Below are positions 19,778-29,004 of a stretch of DNA of 64,000 bases, in pieces (the first letter of the stretch is position 1; each line of letters opens with the position of its first letter). The stretch is from Bog-473 sp963791995. Its GTDB lineage: Bacteria > Actinomycetota > Acidimicrobiia > Acidimicrobiales > RAAP-2. The notes beneath the pieces are model-generated. The model made no database searches. It was not told the origin of the DNA and was given only the letters and a program-made list of their open reading frames with translations. Location: positions 36,439 through 100,438 of the forward strand of contig CAWBUQ010000020.1 of the NCBI GenBank assembly GCA_963791995.1, read 5' to 3'. The translations under genes were made by a program, and so were the position numbers.

Positions 19778-20658
19778 CCGGGCCCGACGACGATGGCGGT
19801 GCGGACCTCGATCATCTGCTGAAACCCCTGCCCGATCCGGCGACGCCGGCTCCGAAGCGCCGCCGCCGGCGCCGGCGCTACGACCGGTCGGTCCGGCCCG
19901 TTCGGCGTCACCGTCCAGACCGCCATCCCCTCCACCCGGTGGAACTTCTGTTGATGGCTTGGCGGACAGTCAAGCTCGAGCCCGGCCGCGTCATCGTCCC
20001 CGCGCTGGTCATCTTCGGGCTCGATGCGTTCCAGAGCACCTTCTTCACCGAGATCTCCACCGATCACCTGGGCCTCGAGTCGCTCAGCACCGTCGTGTTC
20101 CTCGGCGTCTCGACGCTCGGGCTCACCTTCTACAGCGGCATGCTCGAACGCCTGGTGGGCGCGGTCGAACGCAACCAGACACCTGAGCCGGTGGGCCGGG
20201 TCCTGGCCACGCTGCCCTGGCTGCGCTTGCTCCTGGCCGAGGCGATCCTCGTGGTCATCGGCGCTATCGCGGCCTTGTTCTTCATCATCCCCGGCCTCAT
20301 CGTCGGGACGCTCATGGCCTTGGTGGGGCCGATGATCAACCTGTTGAACTGCTCGGTGCCTGACGCCCTCCGGCGTTCCGTGCGCCTGGTCTGGCCCCAC
20401 TTCTGGCTGGTCTTCGTGATGGTGACGATCCCGCTCGCCGCGGAGCACGAGCTCGTCGTCCTGATTGCCGACGTGGTCCACCACGAGTCCGTGTACTTGG
20501 TGTTCTTGACCAACTTCATCCTCGGGGCGTCCTTCGGCTTGGCCCTCGGCCTCGTCGAGGTGTCGCTGGCGGAGCGGCTGATCTCGGGGGCCCACGGACC
20601 CGGGGAGAGCCTGCAGTCGACGGACATCGAGTTCGGCGACGGCGTCGCCACGACCTGA
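19774..20658 (+). CDS. Multi-pass membrane protein
   Basis: A 294-residue protein starting at ATG 19774. The N-terminal 60 residues are charged and Arg-rich (KRRRRRRRYDRS). Roughly six hydrophobic segments follow, including VIVPALVIFGLDAF, STVVFLGVSTLGLTF, AILVVIGAIAALFFIIPGL and FWLVFVMVTIPLAAE. The PGL..G and DALRRSVRLVWPHFW pattern resembles the glycerophosphodiester-phosphodiesterase-type membrane domain family. Function unknown. Translationally coupled to the preceding methyltransferase. Confidence 0.65.
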   Translation: MTGPDDDGGADLDHLLKPLPDPATPAPKRRRRRRRYDRSVRPVRRHRPDRHPLHPVELLLMAWRTVKLEPGRVIVPALVIFGLDAFQSTFFTEISTDHLGLESLSTVVFLGVSTLGLTFYSGMLERLVGAVERNQTPEPVGRVLATLPWLRLLLAEAILVVIGAIAALFFIIPGLIVGTLMALVGPMINLLNCSVPDALRRSVRLVWPHFWLVFVMVTIPLAAEHELVVLIADVVHHESVYLVFLTNFILGASFGLALGLVEVSLAERLISGAHGPGESLQSTDIEFGDGVATT

Positions 20659-20709
20659 CCCGTCCGGGCGCTGGGGAGAAATGTCCGCCGCAGGACGGCC
20701 GGATGGGTT

Positions 20710-20800
20710 AAAACCCAAGATGAGCTGGACGAGTTGGATCAGCTGGACGGGCTGACAGCCCGAATGACCCGGATGGACTGGACGAACTGGATGACCTGAG
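20710..20800. repeat. CTGGACGA(A/G)-type degenerate repeat
   Basis: The gap before the AIM24 gene is built from imperfect 9-base units (TGGACGAGT, TGGATCAGC, TGGACGGGC, TGGACGAAC) on the same strand. It ends at the ribosome binding site GAGGAGG of the next gene. Confidence 0.5.
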
Positions 20801-20809
20801 GAGGTCACG

Positions 20810-21574
20810 ATGGAAGAGACGATCCACGGAACGACAATGCCGGTGCTCGAGCTTTCGCTCCAAGCGGGCGAGTCGATCGTGTCAGAGGCCGGTGAATTCA
20901 GCTGGATGTCCGACGCCGTCCAGATGCAGACCAACACCGGGGGCGGCATGGGCGGCAAAGGCATCATGGGCGCCGTCAAGCGAGCGGTCTCCGGCGCCTC
21001 CTTCATGATGACGACGTACACCGCCCAGGGCGGTGCCGGCTCCATCGCCTTCGCCTCGAAGTTCCCGGGCCACATCTTGCCGATCGACGTGGCGCCGGGG
21101 AACGAGTTCATGGTGCACCGTCACGGCTTCATGGCCGCCACGCCGGGCATCGAACTGTCCATGGGATTCCAGCAGTCCTTCCGCGGCGGCGTCTTCGGCG
21201 GCGAAGGTTTCATCCTGCAGAAGGTGGGCGGCACCGGCCGCGCCTTCATCGACCTCTCGGGCGAGGTCATCGTCTACGACCTGGCCGCCGGGCAGACGAT
21301 GCGCGTCCACCCGGGCCACGCCGGCCTCTTCCAAGCTTCCGTCACGTTCTCGGTGCAGAAGGTTCCAGGGCTGGCCAACCGCTACATGGGATCCGACGGC
21401 CACCACTTCGCGGTTCTGACGGGTCCGGGCCGGATCTGGCTGCAGTCCATGCCGCTGCCGATCCTGGCCGGCGTGATCGGCGAGTACATGCCCGATCGCG
21501 ACGACCACCATGGCGTCGAGGGGGCCGCCGCCGGCGTCGGGGCCGCCAAGGTGCTCGGCGACATGTTCAAGTAG
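20810..21574 (+). CDS. AIM24 / TIGR00266 family protein
   Basis: A 254-residue single-domain protein of the AIM24 family. Glycine-rich beta structure: MQTNTGGGMGGKGIMGAVKR, then GSIAFASKFPGHILPIDVAPG, GGVFGGEGFILQKVGGTGRA, and the C-terminal FAVLTGPGRIWLQSMP, all typical. Bacterial members are of unknown function; the mitochondrial namesake affects inner-membrane organisation. A good GAGGAGG site precedes the ATG at 20810. Starts right after a degenerate repeat. Confidence 0.85.
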   Translation: MEETIHGTTMPVLELSLQAGESIVSEAGEFSWMSDAVQMQTNTGGGMGGKGIMGAVKRAVSGASFMMTTYTAQGGAGSIAFASKFPGHILPIDVAPGNEFMVHRHGFMAATPGIELSMGFQQSFRGGVFGGEGFILQKVGGTGRAFIDLSGEVIVYDLAAGQTMRVHPGHAGLFQASVTFSVQKVPGLANRYMGSDGHHFAVLTGPGRIWLQSMPLPILAGVIGEYMPDRDDHHGVEGAAAGVGAAKVLGDMFK

Positions 21575-21646
21575 CGAGTCAGCCAAGCAGAGAGTCAGCC
21601 AAGCCGCGAGTCAGCCAAGCAGCGAGTCAGCGAGCAAGCGAGTCGG
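21575..21646. repeat. 16-base tandem repeat, about 4.5 copies
   Basis: Units at 21575-21590, 21591-21606, 21607-21622, 21623-21638 and a partial fifth. The consensus is CGAGTCAGCCAAGCAG. Copies 1 and 3 are identical; 2 and 4 differ by a few bases. It fills the gap between the convergent AIM24 gene and the exported protein gene. Confidence 0.85.
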
Positions 21647-21648
21647 CT

Positions 21649-22615
21649 CTAGGGAACGTTGATGGCCTCGGGCGGGACGGTGAGGGCCACCGGCTTGCCG
21701 TAGTGGTTGAACGCCAGCGTGCTGGTCTCGCCCGCGGACGTGGCGACGACCTTGTACACGTAGTGCGGGCTTGCCTCGCCGATGTACATCACCGCGGTGC
21801 TGCTCTTTCCGTTCGAGCGTGGCCGCATCCTTGATGACCACCACCTTGTGCCCGGCGAAGGTCGTCGACTTCCCCATGGTGAGCGGTGTCGTGTACCCCT
21901 TGAAGGTGACGGCGACGAGATCTGCCGCGTCGAGGAACTCGTCGAACGACGCGAAGCTGGTATCGGTGGCGGGGAGCTCGATCCACTTGCCGCCATACGC
22001 CGTCTCCTGCGCCGCAGTGGCGTGCGTCGCCCAGTACGACTTGGGTGCATTGAAGTACAAGAGCGTGCCCACTCGCTCGACCTTGATGGCGTTGCCCCCC
22101 TGGATGAAGACGCCACCGCCCTCACCGTCTCCGTTGACGATGACGTCGAGCAGGATCTCGCTCTTCCCCTGTGTGACCTTGCCGTCGATGCGCACGCTGC
22201 CGAGCTTCTGTTCGGCGCCGAGGGCCTCGATCACCCACTGGTCCGCCTTGCTCGAAGGGCGAGACGACGCGGAGCCGGTGCCCGTCTGCGGCGTGGTCGG
22301 GGACGCGGTGGTCGATGTCGTGGTCGGGGCGGTCGTTGCGGCGGTGGTCGGCGCGATCGTCGACGGCGTCCCGGTGGTCGCCGCCGAAGCAGGCGGCGAG
22401 CTCAGTGCGGTGACGCCGATGAGGCCCGTGACCGAGGCAAGGGCCAACAGCCACGCGGCGTGGCCGGAGACGATCCGGGGGGAAGCGGTCCGAAGGGAGA
22501 CGGCGTGGCGGGAGAAGGCCCGTGCAGCGACGGTCCGGGTGGACGCGACGCGGGCAGGGGACGGAGGGCCATCTCGGCCCGAAAGCGCAACGGGGGATTC
22601 ACCCGGCCCAGCCAC
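21649..22615 (-). CDS. Exported protein, LppX/LprG-like, +1 slip
   Basis: The N-terminal 75 residues hold a long signal region with hydrophobic core AAWLLALASVTGLIGVTALS and an ASA-type cleavage site. A Thr/Pro linker follows, then a domain beginning SSKADQWVIEALGAEQKLGS with strand patterns reminiscent of LppX/LprG lipid-binding proteins. After DAATL near 21816 the frame shifts by one extra base; the continuation NGKSSTAVMYIGEASPHYVY ends at the stop at 21649. Without the shift the tail is Arg-rich nonsense. Probably a secreted or anchored lipid-handling protein, a weak assignment. Confidence 0.55.
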
Positions 22616-22664
22616 CGGAAAAGGCTACTGGGGCCGGGGAGAGCCGTTGGCATCGACGATGTGA

Positions 22665-23694
22665 TCAGGCGGAGGGAGCTGGGTCCGGTTGGTTCCACTC
22701 GATCCAGCCGGAGCCCGTGCGCCCGTCGTCGGTGCGACACGTCACCATGGCGCGGGGGAAGCGGCTGACGCGCGGGTTGGCGGCCGTGCGGGTCGTCGTC
22801 TCGCAGCAGGACGGGACCGAAGGCAACCGGCGTGACCTCGATTCCCAGATCGAGCTCGGGACCGGGTCCGGGGTCGGCAGCGATGTCGATGCCGGCGCGT
22901 AGGAAGGGAAACCGTGGTCACCGACGTCCTCGGTGACGGTGAGTGCGGTGGCGGGGTACACGGCACCGTGCTTCTGGATGTAGCCGAAGAAGACGGGCAC
23001 GCCCGGGATTCCCATGCGGATGTCCGCCAGGTGGACCCGGGTGCCGTCATCGAGGCGCATGGAGCACCAGCACCACCCGAAGGCCCACCAGTCGCGGCAC
23101 GCCCCAGGAGTGGTCGCGCTGACCTTGCCCGTCGATGTCGAACGTCTCGCCGTCGATGGTGACGGTGCCGGCGACGAGGCACGGGATCTCGTAGCGCGTC
23201 GTCAGGTCGTAGTGGTAGGGGACACCGTCCGTCGTCCAGGTGAGGTCGAGGTCGAGGTCGACGGCCGGGCCGGCGTCGTGCTCGCCCTTCTCGTAGACGT
23301 CGGACGGATCCGTGACCGCGGTGGCCGGGACGTGGGCGGCCAGGCGGAACTCCTCGAGCGGCCGGCGCAGGTCGATCTCGATGCGGCCGCCACTGCGGCC
23401 GTCGACGGGGGAATCGGAGACGAGCGTGTCGCCCGGCGGCACCGGTGCGCGGTAGTCGGCGGAGCAGATCCCCGGTGGACCAGGTGCGCCCGGTGTGCCG
23501 GATGCACCGGGGCGCACGATCCACGTCGTCCACCAGGCCACCTCGCGGTTCGGATACAGGCCGAGGCGCAGCCAGCCCCCGAGCGTGCCGTCGGCGTTCA
23601 CGAAATCGCAGTAGTACGACTCGTTCCACAGGTCCTCGGCGTCGGGCGTGTGACGCGCCTCGTCTGAGGGCAGAACCTCGTGAGGCGCCGTCAC
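22665..23694 (-). CDS. Uncharacterised beta-rich protein, several slips
   Basis: Starts at GTG 23694, overlapping the CMD gene stop. WNESYYCDFVNADGTLGGWL begins a conserved beta-rich domain of a hydroxysteroid/lipocalin-like family of unknown function. After DGQGQRDHSWGV near 23097 an extra base breaks the frame; the family continues RDWWAFGWCWCSMRLDDG, HLADIRMGIPGVPVFFGYIQ. A one-base loss near 22912 and a gain near 22805 restore it for the end, FPRAMVTCRTDDGRTGSGW. It shares an operon with a CMD protein and a VOC protein. Confidence 0.6.
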
Positions 23695-24329
23695 CGACGT
23701 GGTCCAGGATGCATTGCGCTGGCCCCCTCAGGACCCTGCACCTCGACGATGGGATCGTCGCGGTCGTCGAACTCGGTGCGGAGGGCCTTGGACATCACTG
23801 CGTGTTGAAAATACAGCGTCGTGATGTAGGTCAGCTCGAGGATGGCGACATCGTCGAGGTGGCGGCGCAGCTCGGCGAAGAGCTCGTCGGGCACGCGGCC
23901 GTGGTCGTAGACGAGGCAGTCGGTGTAGGCGAGCACGGCGCGCTCGGCGGCGCCATAGGTACCCTCGGGTGCCGTCGACCAGGCGGGGATGTGTGCGATC
24001 TGGGCCTCGGGCATCTCGAGGTCGCGCATCGACTTCGCGTGCTGGCTGAAGACGAACTGGCTGCCGGCTGCCCAGCCGGCGCGGATCTGGCCGAGCTCGC
24101 GCAGCTTGGGGTCGAGTGTGCGCGTCGGGGACTGGTAGAGGCCGAATCCTTTGACGCAGTGATCGAGGATGTCGGGGCTGTTGGCGAAGACGGTCCACCA
24201 ATCGCCCGTCGTGCCGTCCCAGCGTCCGGGCTCGGCGACGGGGTCGCGCCCCTCGAAGAGCCACTCGTACATGGTGGTGACGATGGGCGCGGTGGCCTCG
24301 TTCTTGGAGACCTGGCGGAGGCGGGGCAA
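23691..24329 (-). CDS. Carboxymuconolactone decarboxylase (AhpD-like) family protein
   Basis: A 212-residue helical protein. The start is TTG 24329, one base after the VOC stop, giving the family N-terminus LPRLRQVSKNEATAP and MYEWLFEGRDPVAEPG. GDWWTVFANSPDILDHCVKG and LRELGQIRAGWAAGSQFVFS follow. The usual CxxC of AhpD is replaced here (AGSQFVFSQH), so peroxidase-type chemistry is not assured. Second gene of a three-gene operon. Substrate unknown. Confidence 0.75.
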   Translation of the reverse strand: MPRLRQVSKNEATAPIVTTMYEWLFEGRDPVAEPGRWDGTTGDWWTVFANSPDILDHCVKGFGLYQSPTRTLDPKLRELGQIRAGWAAGSQFVFSQHAKSMRDLEMPEAQIAHIPAWSTAPEGTYGAAERAVLAYTDCLVYDHGRVPDELFAELRRHLDDVAILELTYITTLYFQHAVMSKALRTEFDDRDDPIVEVQGPEGASAMHPGPRR

Positions 24330-24330
24330 G

Positions 24331-24918
24331 TCAGACCGGGGTCGGGGCCGCTGCCGGGTCCGGCTCGGTCGAGAGGTCGGCGGCGCGGGCCGGGGCGTGT
24401 GCGACGTCGGTCGGGTTGAAGCCGCGGATCCAGCAGGCGAACTCGAGCAGGATCCCGTCGGGGTCCTGGAAGTAGACACTGCGCACGTAGACGCCCCCGT
24501 GCATGTCGTCGCTGATGCCCCACTCGGAGTCGTCGTGGTTGGCGATTTCGGTGCAGTCGACACCCGCCGCGATCAGGCGGTCGCGGTACTCCTCGATCTT
24601 CTCGGGCGCCACGTCGAACGCAACGTGGTTCATCGAACCGATTGCGCTGGTGAGGTCCCCCTGGTCGGGTCGCGCCGCCGGCGCACTGATGCCGGGTACG
24701 CCGTCGGGTGCGTTGGGGAACCAGAAGAAGGCGATGCAGTCGCCGCCGCCACAATCGAAGAAGAAGTGCTGCCCCATCCCGGCCGGGAGCTCGATCGTCT
24801 TCACGAGCGGCATGCCGAGCACGTTCGTGTAGAAGTCGACCGTCCGCTCCATGTCGCGGCAGACGAGGGCGAGATGGTTGATCCCCCGCAGCTCGAATCC
24901 GCCGGTGCTTCCTGTCAT
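24331..24918 (-). CDS. VOC / extradiol dioxygenase-like protein
   Basis: A 195-residue two-lobed VOC protein. RGINHLALVCRDMERTVDFY gives the first His ligand, GSMNHVAFDVAPEKIEEYRD the second, and FQDPDGILLEFACW the Glu. The ATG at 24918 has GGGAGGGC a few bases upstream. This full ligand set fits a metal-dependent ring-opening dioxygenase or glyoxalase. Lead gene of the VOC-CMD-DUF operon, so a small catabolic module is plausible. Confidence 0.8.
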   Translation of the reverse strand: MTGSTGGFELRGINHLALVCRDMERTVDFYTNVLGMPLVKTIELPAGMGQHFFFDCGGGDCIAFFWFPNAPDGVPGISAPAARPDQGDLTSAIGSMNHVAFDVAPEKIEEYRDRLIAAGVDCTEIANHDDSEWGISDDMHGGVYVRSVYFQDPDGILLEFACWIRGFNPTDVAHAPARAADLSTEPDPAAAPTPV

Positions 24919-25208
24919 GACATGCCCTCCCCTTTGGTGCCGCCCCAACGGGTTGTCCGTCTCCCGGTGGTCCTTTTGGGTGGTCGTGGGACCTGGGATC
25001 ACAGGATAGGCCGCAATCTAGGTCCGGCCTCAGACCGTATGACCACGTCGGGTGAGCGGTCCTTCGGGACCACACGAGCGGTACCGAGCAAGGAACGGTG
25101 CGGACCCATCCAGATGGATGACGGATGGCGACGTCCCACGACGGACCGGATCCACGGACGTCGGACGAGGACGAGGGACAAGGCCGAAGGACGAAAGGAC
25201 GACTCTTC

Positions 25209-26015
25209 ATGGCCAAGGCAGGGATGGCACGGCGGGCACGCTGGTACAGGGGTCGAACAGTTCTGGGTGGCAGAGACGCGCGGAGGGCCTCGGCGCCAGC
25301 GTCTGGAGGGGGAAGACCTGTCCGGGGTCTTGCTCCCGCCGGGGCCCTCTTTGCAATACCGACTCGGGCTGCTCTGGTCCTGATGCTCGGCCTCGGGGTG
25401 GGCGCCGGCGTCGAGTTGGCCGTCCCGACGCTGCCCGCAGGTGCGAGCACCAAGACGATCACTGTGTCGACGGCCAAGGTGCCCAATCTCGGGACCGTTC
25501 TCACTACGGCGTCGGGATTGACGCTGTACCACTTCACCGAGGACCCATCCGGAGGATCCGCCTGCACGGGGGCCTGCGCCAAGATCTGGCCGCCGATGCT
25601 GGCGTCGAAGGGGGCACACATCAAGGGGCCAAAGGGAGTGAGGGGACTGTCGCTGATCAAGGTCGGCAACGGGCACTGGCAGGTCGCCTTCCACAACGAC
25701 GCGCTCTATCGCTTCGACGGCGACAAGAAGAAGGGCCAGGCCAAGGGTCAAGGCGTCGCCCACGTGTGGTTCGCCGTGCTGAAGTCCGGCATCCCCGCTG
25801 CCGGCGCGGCCACCGCGGCGCCCGGCGCCACGACGTCGACCTCCGCCCCGGGGACCACGACCACGCAACCCGTGACGCCGGCGACTCCACCACCGAGCTC
25901 GTCCCCTCAGGCTCCCATGACCCAATCCACGGCGCCGCCTCCGACCACGACACCGCCCCCGCCTCCGACGACGACGCCCACCACCACGGGGGGCAACGGC
26001 GGAGTCGGGTTCTAG
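25209..26015 (+). CDS. Secreted protein with Lipoprotein_15 repeat (DUF/PF03640)
   Basis: From ATG 25209 about 268 residues. A long basic N-terminus leads to hydrophobic ALVLMLGLGVGAGVELAVP, a signal or anchor. The conserved domain has VPNLGTVLTTASGLTLYHFT, a disulfide-like ACTGACAKIWPPML, and a second half with WQVAFHNDALYRFDGDKKKG. This is the secreted-repeat family of unknown function. The C-terminal 75 residues are Pro/Thr-rich, suggesting cell-wall spanning. Confidence 0.72.
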   Translation: MAKAGMARRARWYRGRTVLGGRDARRASAPASGGGRPVRGLAPAGALFAIPTRAALVLMLGLGVGAGVELAVPTLPAGASTKTITVSTAKVPNLGTVLTTASGLTLYHFTEDPSGGSACTGACAKIWPPMLASKGAHIKGPKGVRGLSLIKVGNGHWQVAFHNDALYRFDGDKKKGQAKGQGVAHVWFAVLKSGIPAAGAATAAPGATTSTSAPGTTTTQPVTPATPPPSSSPQAPMTQSTAPPPTTTPPPPPTTTPTTTGGNGGVGF

Positions 26016-26135
26016 TCGGGCCGGTCGCTGCTGAGCTGTCCGCGCCGCAGCTCGACGGACGGCTCGGGTCGTTCGGGTCGTCCGGGTGGCTGGCGGTCGC
26101 GGTAGTGGGCCGCCGGCTAGTGGGGAAGAGTCGCG

Positions 26136-28133
26136 TCAGTCCCCTGCGATGCCGACCATCGGCGCGTTGAGGTGCCTGCCGCCCATCGATCCGAGGAAGG
26201 GCGCATCCCCGAAGGAGAAGATGCCACCGTCGGATCCTTGCAGCCAGTAACCGTTGCCGTCGTAGGTCGCGGACATGCCGACGACCGGCGCATTCAACCG
26301 CATCCCGACGACGGATCCGAAGTACGCCGCGTTGCCGAAGGTGGCGACATTGCCGTTCGCGCTGGACAGCCAGTACCCGCCCGAGCTGTGCGTCGCCGCC
26401 ATCCCGGTGATGTAGTAGCCGCCCGGCGCGAACTCAGGCTGGCCCTCGTACTTCGCGTCGCCGAAGGTGAAGACCTGACCGTTCGAGTCCACCATCCAGT
26501 AGCCGCCGCCGAGGAAGGCCGGTGCGGCGGCCGTGACGGGGTACGCCAGGTTGTCGCCGCCGGCCGATCCGTAGAAGGGGGCGTCGCCGAAGGCGAAGAT
26601 GCCCCCGTCGGACGCGACGAGCCAATAGCCGCCGCCGTCGAGGGTGGGGATCATCCCGACGATGGGTTTGTTGAGCACGATGTTCCCGGTGGAGCCGTAG
26701 TACCCGGCGTCGCCGAAGGCGAACACGCCACCGTCGGACGCGACCAGCCAGTAGCCGCCGTGATCGGGTGTGACGGACATGCCGACGATAGGTTTGTTGA
26801 GTCGCATAGCCCCGGTGGAGCCGTAGAAGGCAGCCGAACCGAACGTGAAGATGCCACCGTCAGACGCCACCTGCCAGTACCCGGGCGGCGGGGCCGGTGG
26901 CTGCGGACACGACGGGTTGGTGGCCGCGGCCTGGCCGGGGTTGTTGGGCGAGAGGGTCGGTGTCGGCAGGTTGCCGCCGTTCGACGTGAAGGAGAGATCG
27001 GCCAAGTACATGGGTCGGATGCCGCAGCTCAGATAGCCGATGGTGGTGCCCTGCCAGCCCGCGAAGGCCAGGACGGTCTGCCCGCCCGCCAGGGTATAGA
27101 CGTCGGGTCCGCCCGGACCTGAGACGCCGGGACCCGAGGTGAGGAGCGGGCCGGCACCCGATTCCTCCAGACACTGTGCCGCCGGGCCGCTGGAACACGA
27201 GGCCCAACCGACACCGTACGCCGTGGTGTCCACCTGACTGGCGGAGTAGAAGAGGTAGTAGTTGCCTGTCGACGTCTCGTACATGAACGGGCCTTCGACG
27301 ATCCCGCTCTGCCACGCTGCGTCGTCTTGCAAGAGCATTGTCGGGTTGTAATTGAGGTTGGGCTGATAGTTCGCTGTGAGCGGTATCGACCAGATGTCTG
27401 TGGCCGTGTTCGGGATGTGGTTCCCGTCACTCTTCCAGATCAAGAAATGGTTCCCGCTGTTGTCCGTGAAGACGTCGGGATCGATGCTCCCCCCGAGGTT
27501 CTGGGTGCCGTCGACAACGGGGTATGACCATGCGTCGTTCTGGCATACGGCGGGTATTGTGCTGTTGTCGACGTAAGGGCCGGTCGGGATCTGAGACGTG
27601 GCGCGTCCGATGCACTGGTCGCCGCTCGCTCTGTCGGTCGCCACGTAGTACATGACGAATTGGAGGTCGGTGCTGTCGTAGACGACGCTCGGCGCCCAGG
27701 TGTTTCCCTCTTCCGCCCAGGGCGGTAGGTGCGGCAGGGCGTCAACGCCGCTGGCGCGGTTCCAGTTGACCCCGTTCCCCGAGGTGGACACCTGGATGTT
27801 GATGATCTGGCCCGTGGGCGCAAAGTTCTGCGTGGAGAATCCGTAATAGGTACCGTTCCACAAGAGGATGCTCGGATCGGGGAAGTCGCCGGATTGGTCC
27901 GGCGCCCAGTTGGTGGCGGCAGCCGGCGACGCAGGAACGGCGACTGACGCCAGCGCGGTGATCCCCGTGACGGTGACGAGCGTCGCCAGCGCGGCGTGGA
28001 TGACCCGGAGCAGCATCGGCGCCGGAGCCGAAGCTCGAGCCGAAGCCGCAGCCGATATACCTGGGCGGCCAGAGGGACGGCGCCACCGTCGCGTCGTACG
28101 TGCTTGGAGAAGCACCTTCCTCCTTGTCGCCAT
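26136..28133 (-). CDS. Secreted GH43-like hydrolase with GYWLVASDGG repeats
   Basis: A 665-residue protein starting ATG 28133 with a signal peptide (VIHAALATLVTVTGITALAS then ASPAAA). Residues about 75-380 match GH43/five-bladed propeller hydrolases: FPDPSILLWNGTYYGFS (catalytic Asp), GSIDPDVFTDNSGNHFLIWK, and VEGPFMYETSTGNYYLFYS (catalytic Glu). A Pro-rich linker follows, then six or so units of the actinobacterial repeat GYWLVASDGGIFAFGDAPFY with the partner NKPIVGM, probably a second propeller. Arabinan or xylan side-chain cleavage is the known family chemistry; the target here is unknown. Confidence 0.78.
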   Translation of the reverse strand: MATRRKVLLQARTTRRWRRPSGRPGISAAASARASAPAPMLLRVIHAALATLVTVTGITALASVAVPASPAAATNWAPDQSGDFPDPSILLWNGTYYGFSTQNFAPTGQIINIQVSTSGNGVNWNRASGVDALPHLPPWAEEGNTWAPSVVYDSTDLQFVMYYVATDRASGDQCIGRATSQIPTGPYVDNSTIPAVCQNDAWSYPVVDGTQNLGGSIDPDVFTDNSGNHFLIWKSDGNHIPNTATDIWSIPLTANYQPNLNYNPTMLLQDDAAWQSGIVEGPFMYETSTGNYYLFYSASQVDTTAYGVGWASCSSGPAAQCLEESGAGPLLTSGPGVSGPGGPDVYTLAGGQTVLAFAGWQGTTIGYLSCGIRPMYLADLSFTSNGGNLPTPTLSPNNPGQAAATNPSCPQPPAPPPGYWQVASDGGIFTFGSAAFYGSTGAMRLNKPIVGMSVTPDHGGYWLVASDGGVFAFGDAGYYGSTGNIVLNKPIVGMIPTLDGGGYWLVASDGGIFAFGDAPFYGSAGGDNLAYPVTAAAPAFLGGGYWMVDSNGQVFTFGDAKYEGQPEFAPGGYYITGMAATHSSGGYWLSSANGNVATFGNAAYFGSVVGMRLNAPVVGMSATYDGNGYWLQGSDGGIFSFGDAPFLGSMGGRHLNAPMVGIAGD

Positions 28134-28417
28134 ATCGGGCTCGCTACGCCAGTTCTTCCGAACCCGCCGGGGCAATGGTATCGAGCGGGATCGGTGCCGA
28201 ATATGCGGGCTTGGTTAAGGGTTTGTTATGTCTTGCCGTCAATCTCTGACCGGGTCGGCCGGTGGCATGCGGTGTCGGCGTGCCCCATCCGTGGCAGCGC
28301 ACGCACGGGGCCCGGACGGATCCCTCTCTCGACGCCGCTAGATTTCGTACGGATCGTTGGGGCAACGCACATTTCACGCGTGCGTCGTTTTCGATGTGGT
28401 TTGGTTGGGTGGGGGAC

Positions 28418-28912
28418 ATGAAGAAGTCTCAGGACGAGGCGCGAAGGGACAGATGGGAGACGATGACTGAGCAACGCAAGCCGCTGGTCGACGCTGGTTT
28501 CAAACTCATGAATGTCACGCACAAGGCGGCCCTGAAGTTGACAGGCGGTCGCTGGCCGAAGCTCCTCTTCGGGATGCCCGGCGTCGAGCTGCACACGATC
28601 GGGCGCAAGACCGGGGAGCGACGCTCGAGCATGCTCGCGACCCCCATCCATGACGACAGCCGTGTCGTCCTGGTGGCCTCCAAGGGGGGTGACGACCGCG
28701 ATCCACTTTGGTATCGAAACCTCAGCGCCAATCCGGACGTCGAGATCACCATGGATGGGGTGACCCGACCCATGCGGGCCCGCACGGCCTCGCCCGAGGA
28801 GAAGGCGGCGCTCTGGCCCGACATCGTGGCCGCGTACAAGGGCTACGAGAGCTATCAACGCAAGGCGCACCGGGACATCCCCGTCGTGATCCTCGTGCCG
28901 CGCACGGCCTGA
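28418..28912 (+). CDS. Deazaflavin (F420)-dependent nitroreductase family protein
   Basis: About 164 residues from ATG 28418, preceded by a GGGTGGGGG site; ATG 28463 behind GGGAGA is an alternative start. The Ddn-type split-barrel motifs are GVELHTIGRKTGERRSSMLA, VLVASKGGDDRDPLWYRNL and ANPDVEITMDGV. Mycobacterial Ddn activates nitroimidazoles and reduces quinones using F420H2. The 285-base gap to the divergent GH43 gene contains no other gene that I can see. Confidence 0.78.
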   Translation: MKKSQDEARRDRWETMTEQRKPLVDAGFKLMNVTHKAALKLTGGRWPKLLFGMPGVELHTIGRKTGERRSSMLATPIHDDSRVVLVASKGGDDRDPLWYRNLSANPDVEITMDGVTRPMRARTASPEEKAALWPDIVAAYKGYESYQRKAHRDIPVVILVPRTA

Positions 28913-29004
28913 TCGCGCTCTGACTCCGGGCTCCGGCTCCGAGACCTAGGCCCCAGGCCCCGATATCAACCCCGCCGGAATGGGGCGCAGGGCCTGGCAG
29001 TACG

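Noticed and set aside
21575..21646. CRISPR array
   Set aside because: Units are contiguous 16-mers without spacers and no cas genes are present.
24313..24563. Upstream start for the CMD-like gene
   Set aside because: The upstream part shadows the VOC gene; the TTG at 24329 gives the family N-terminus.
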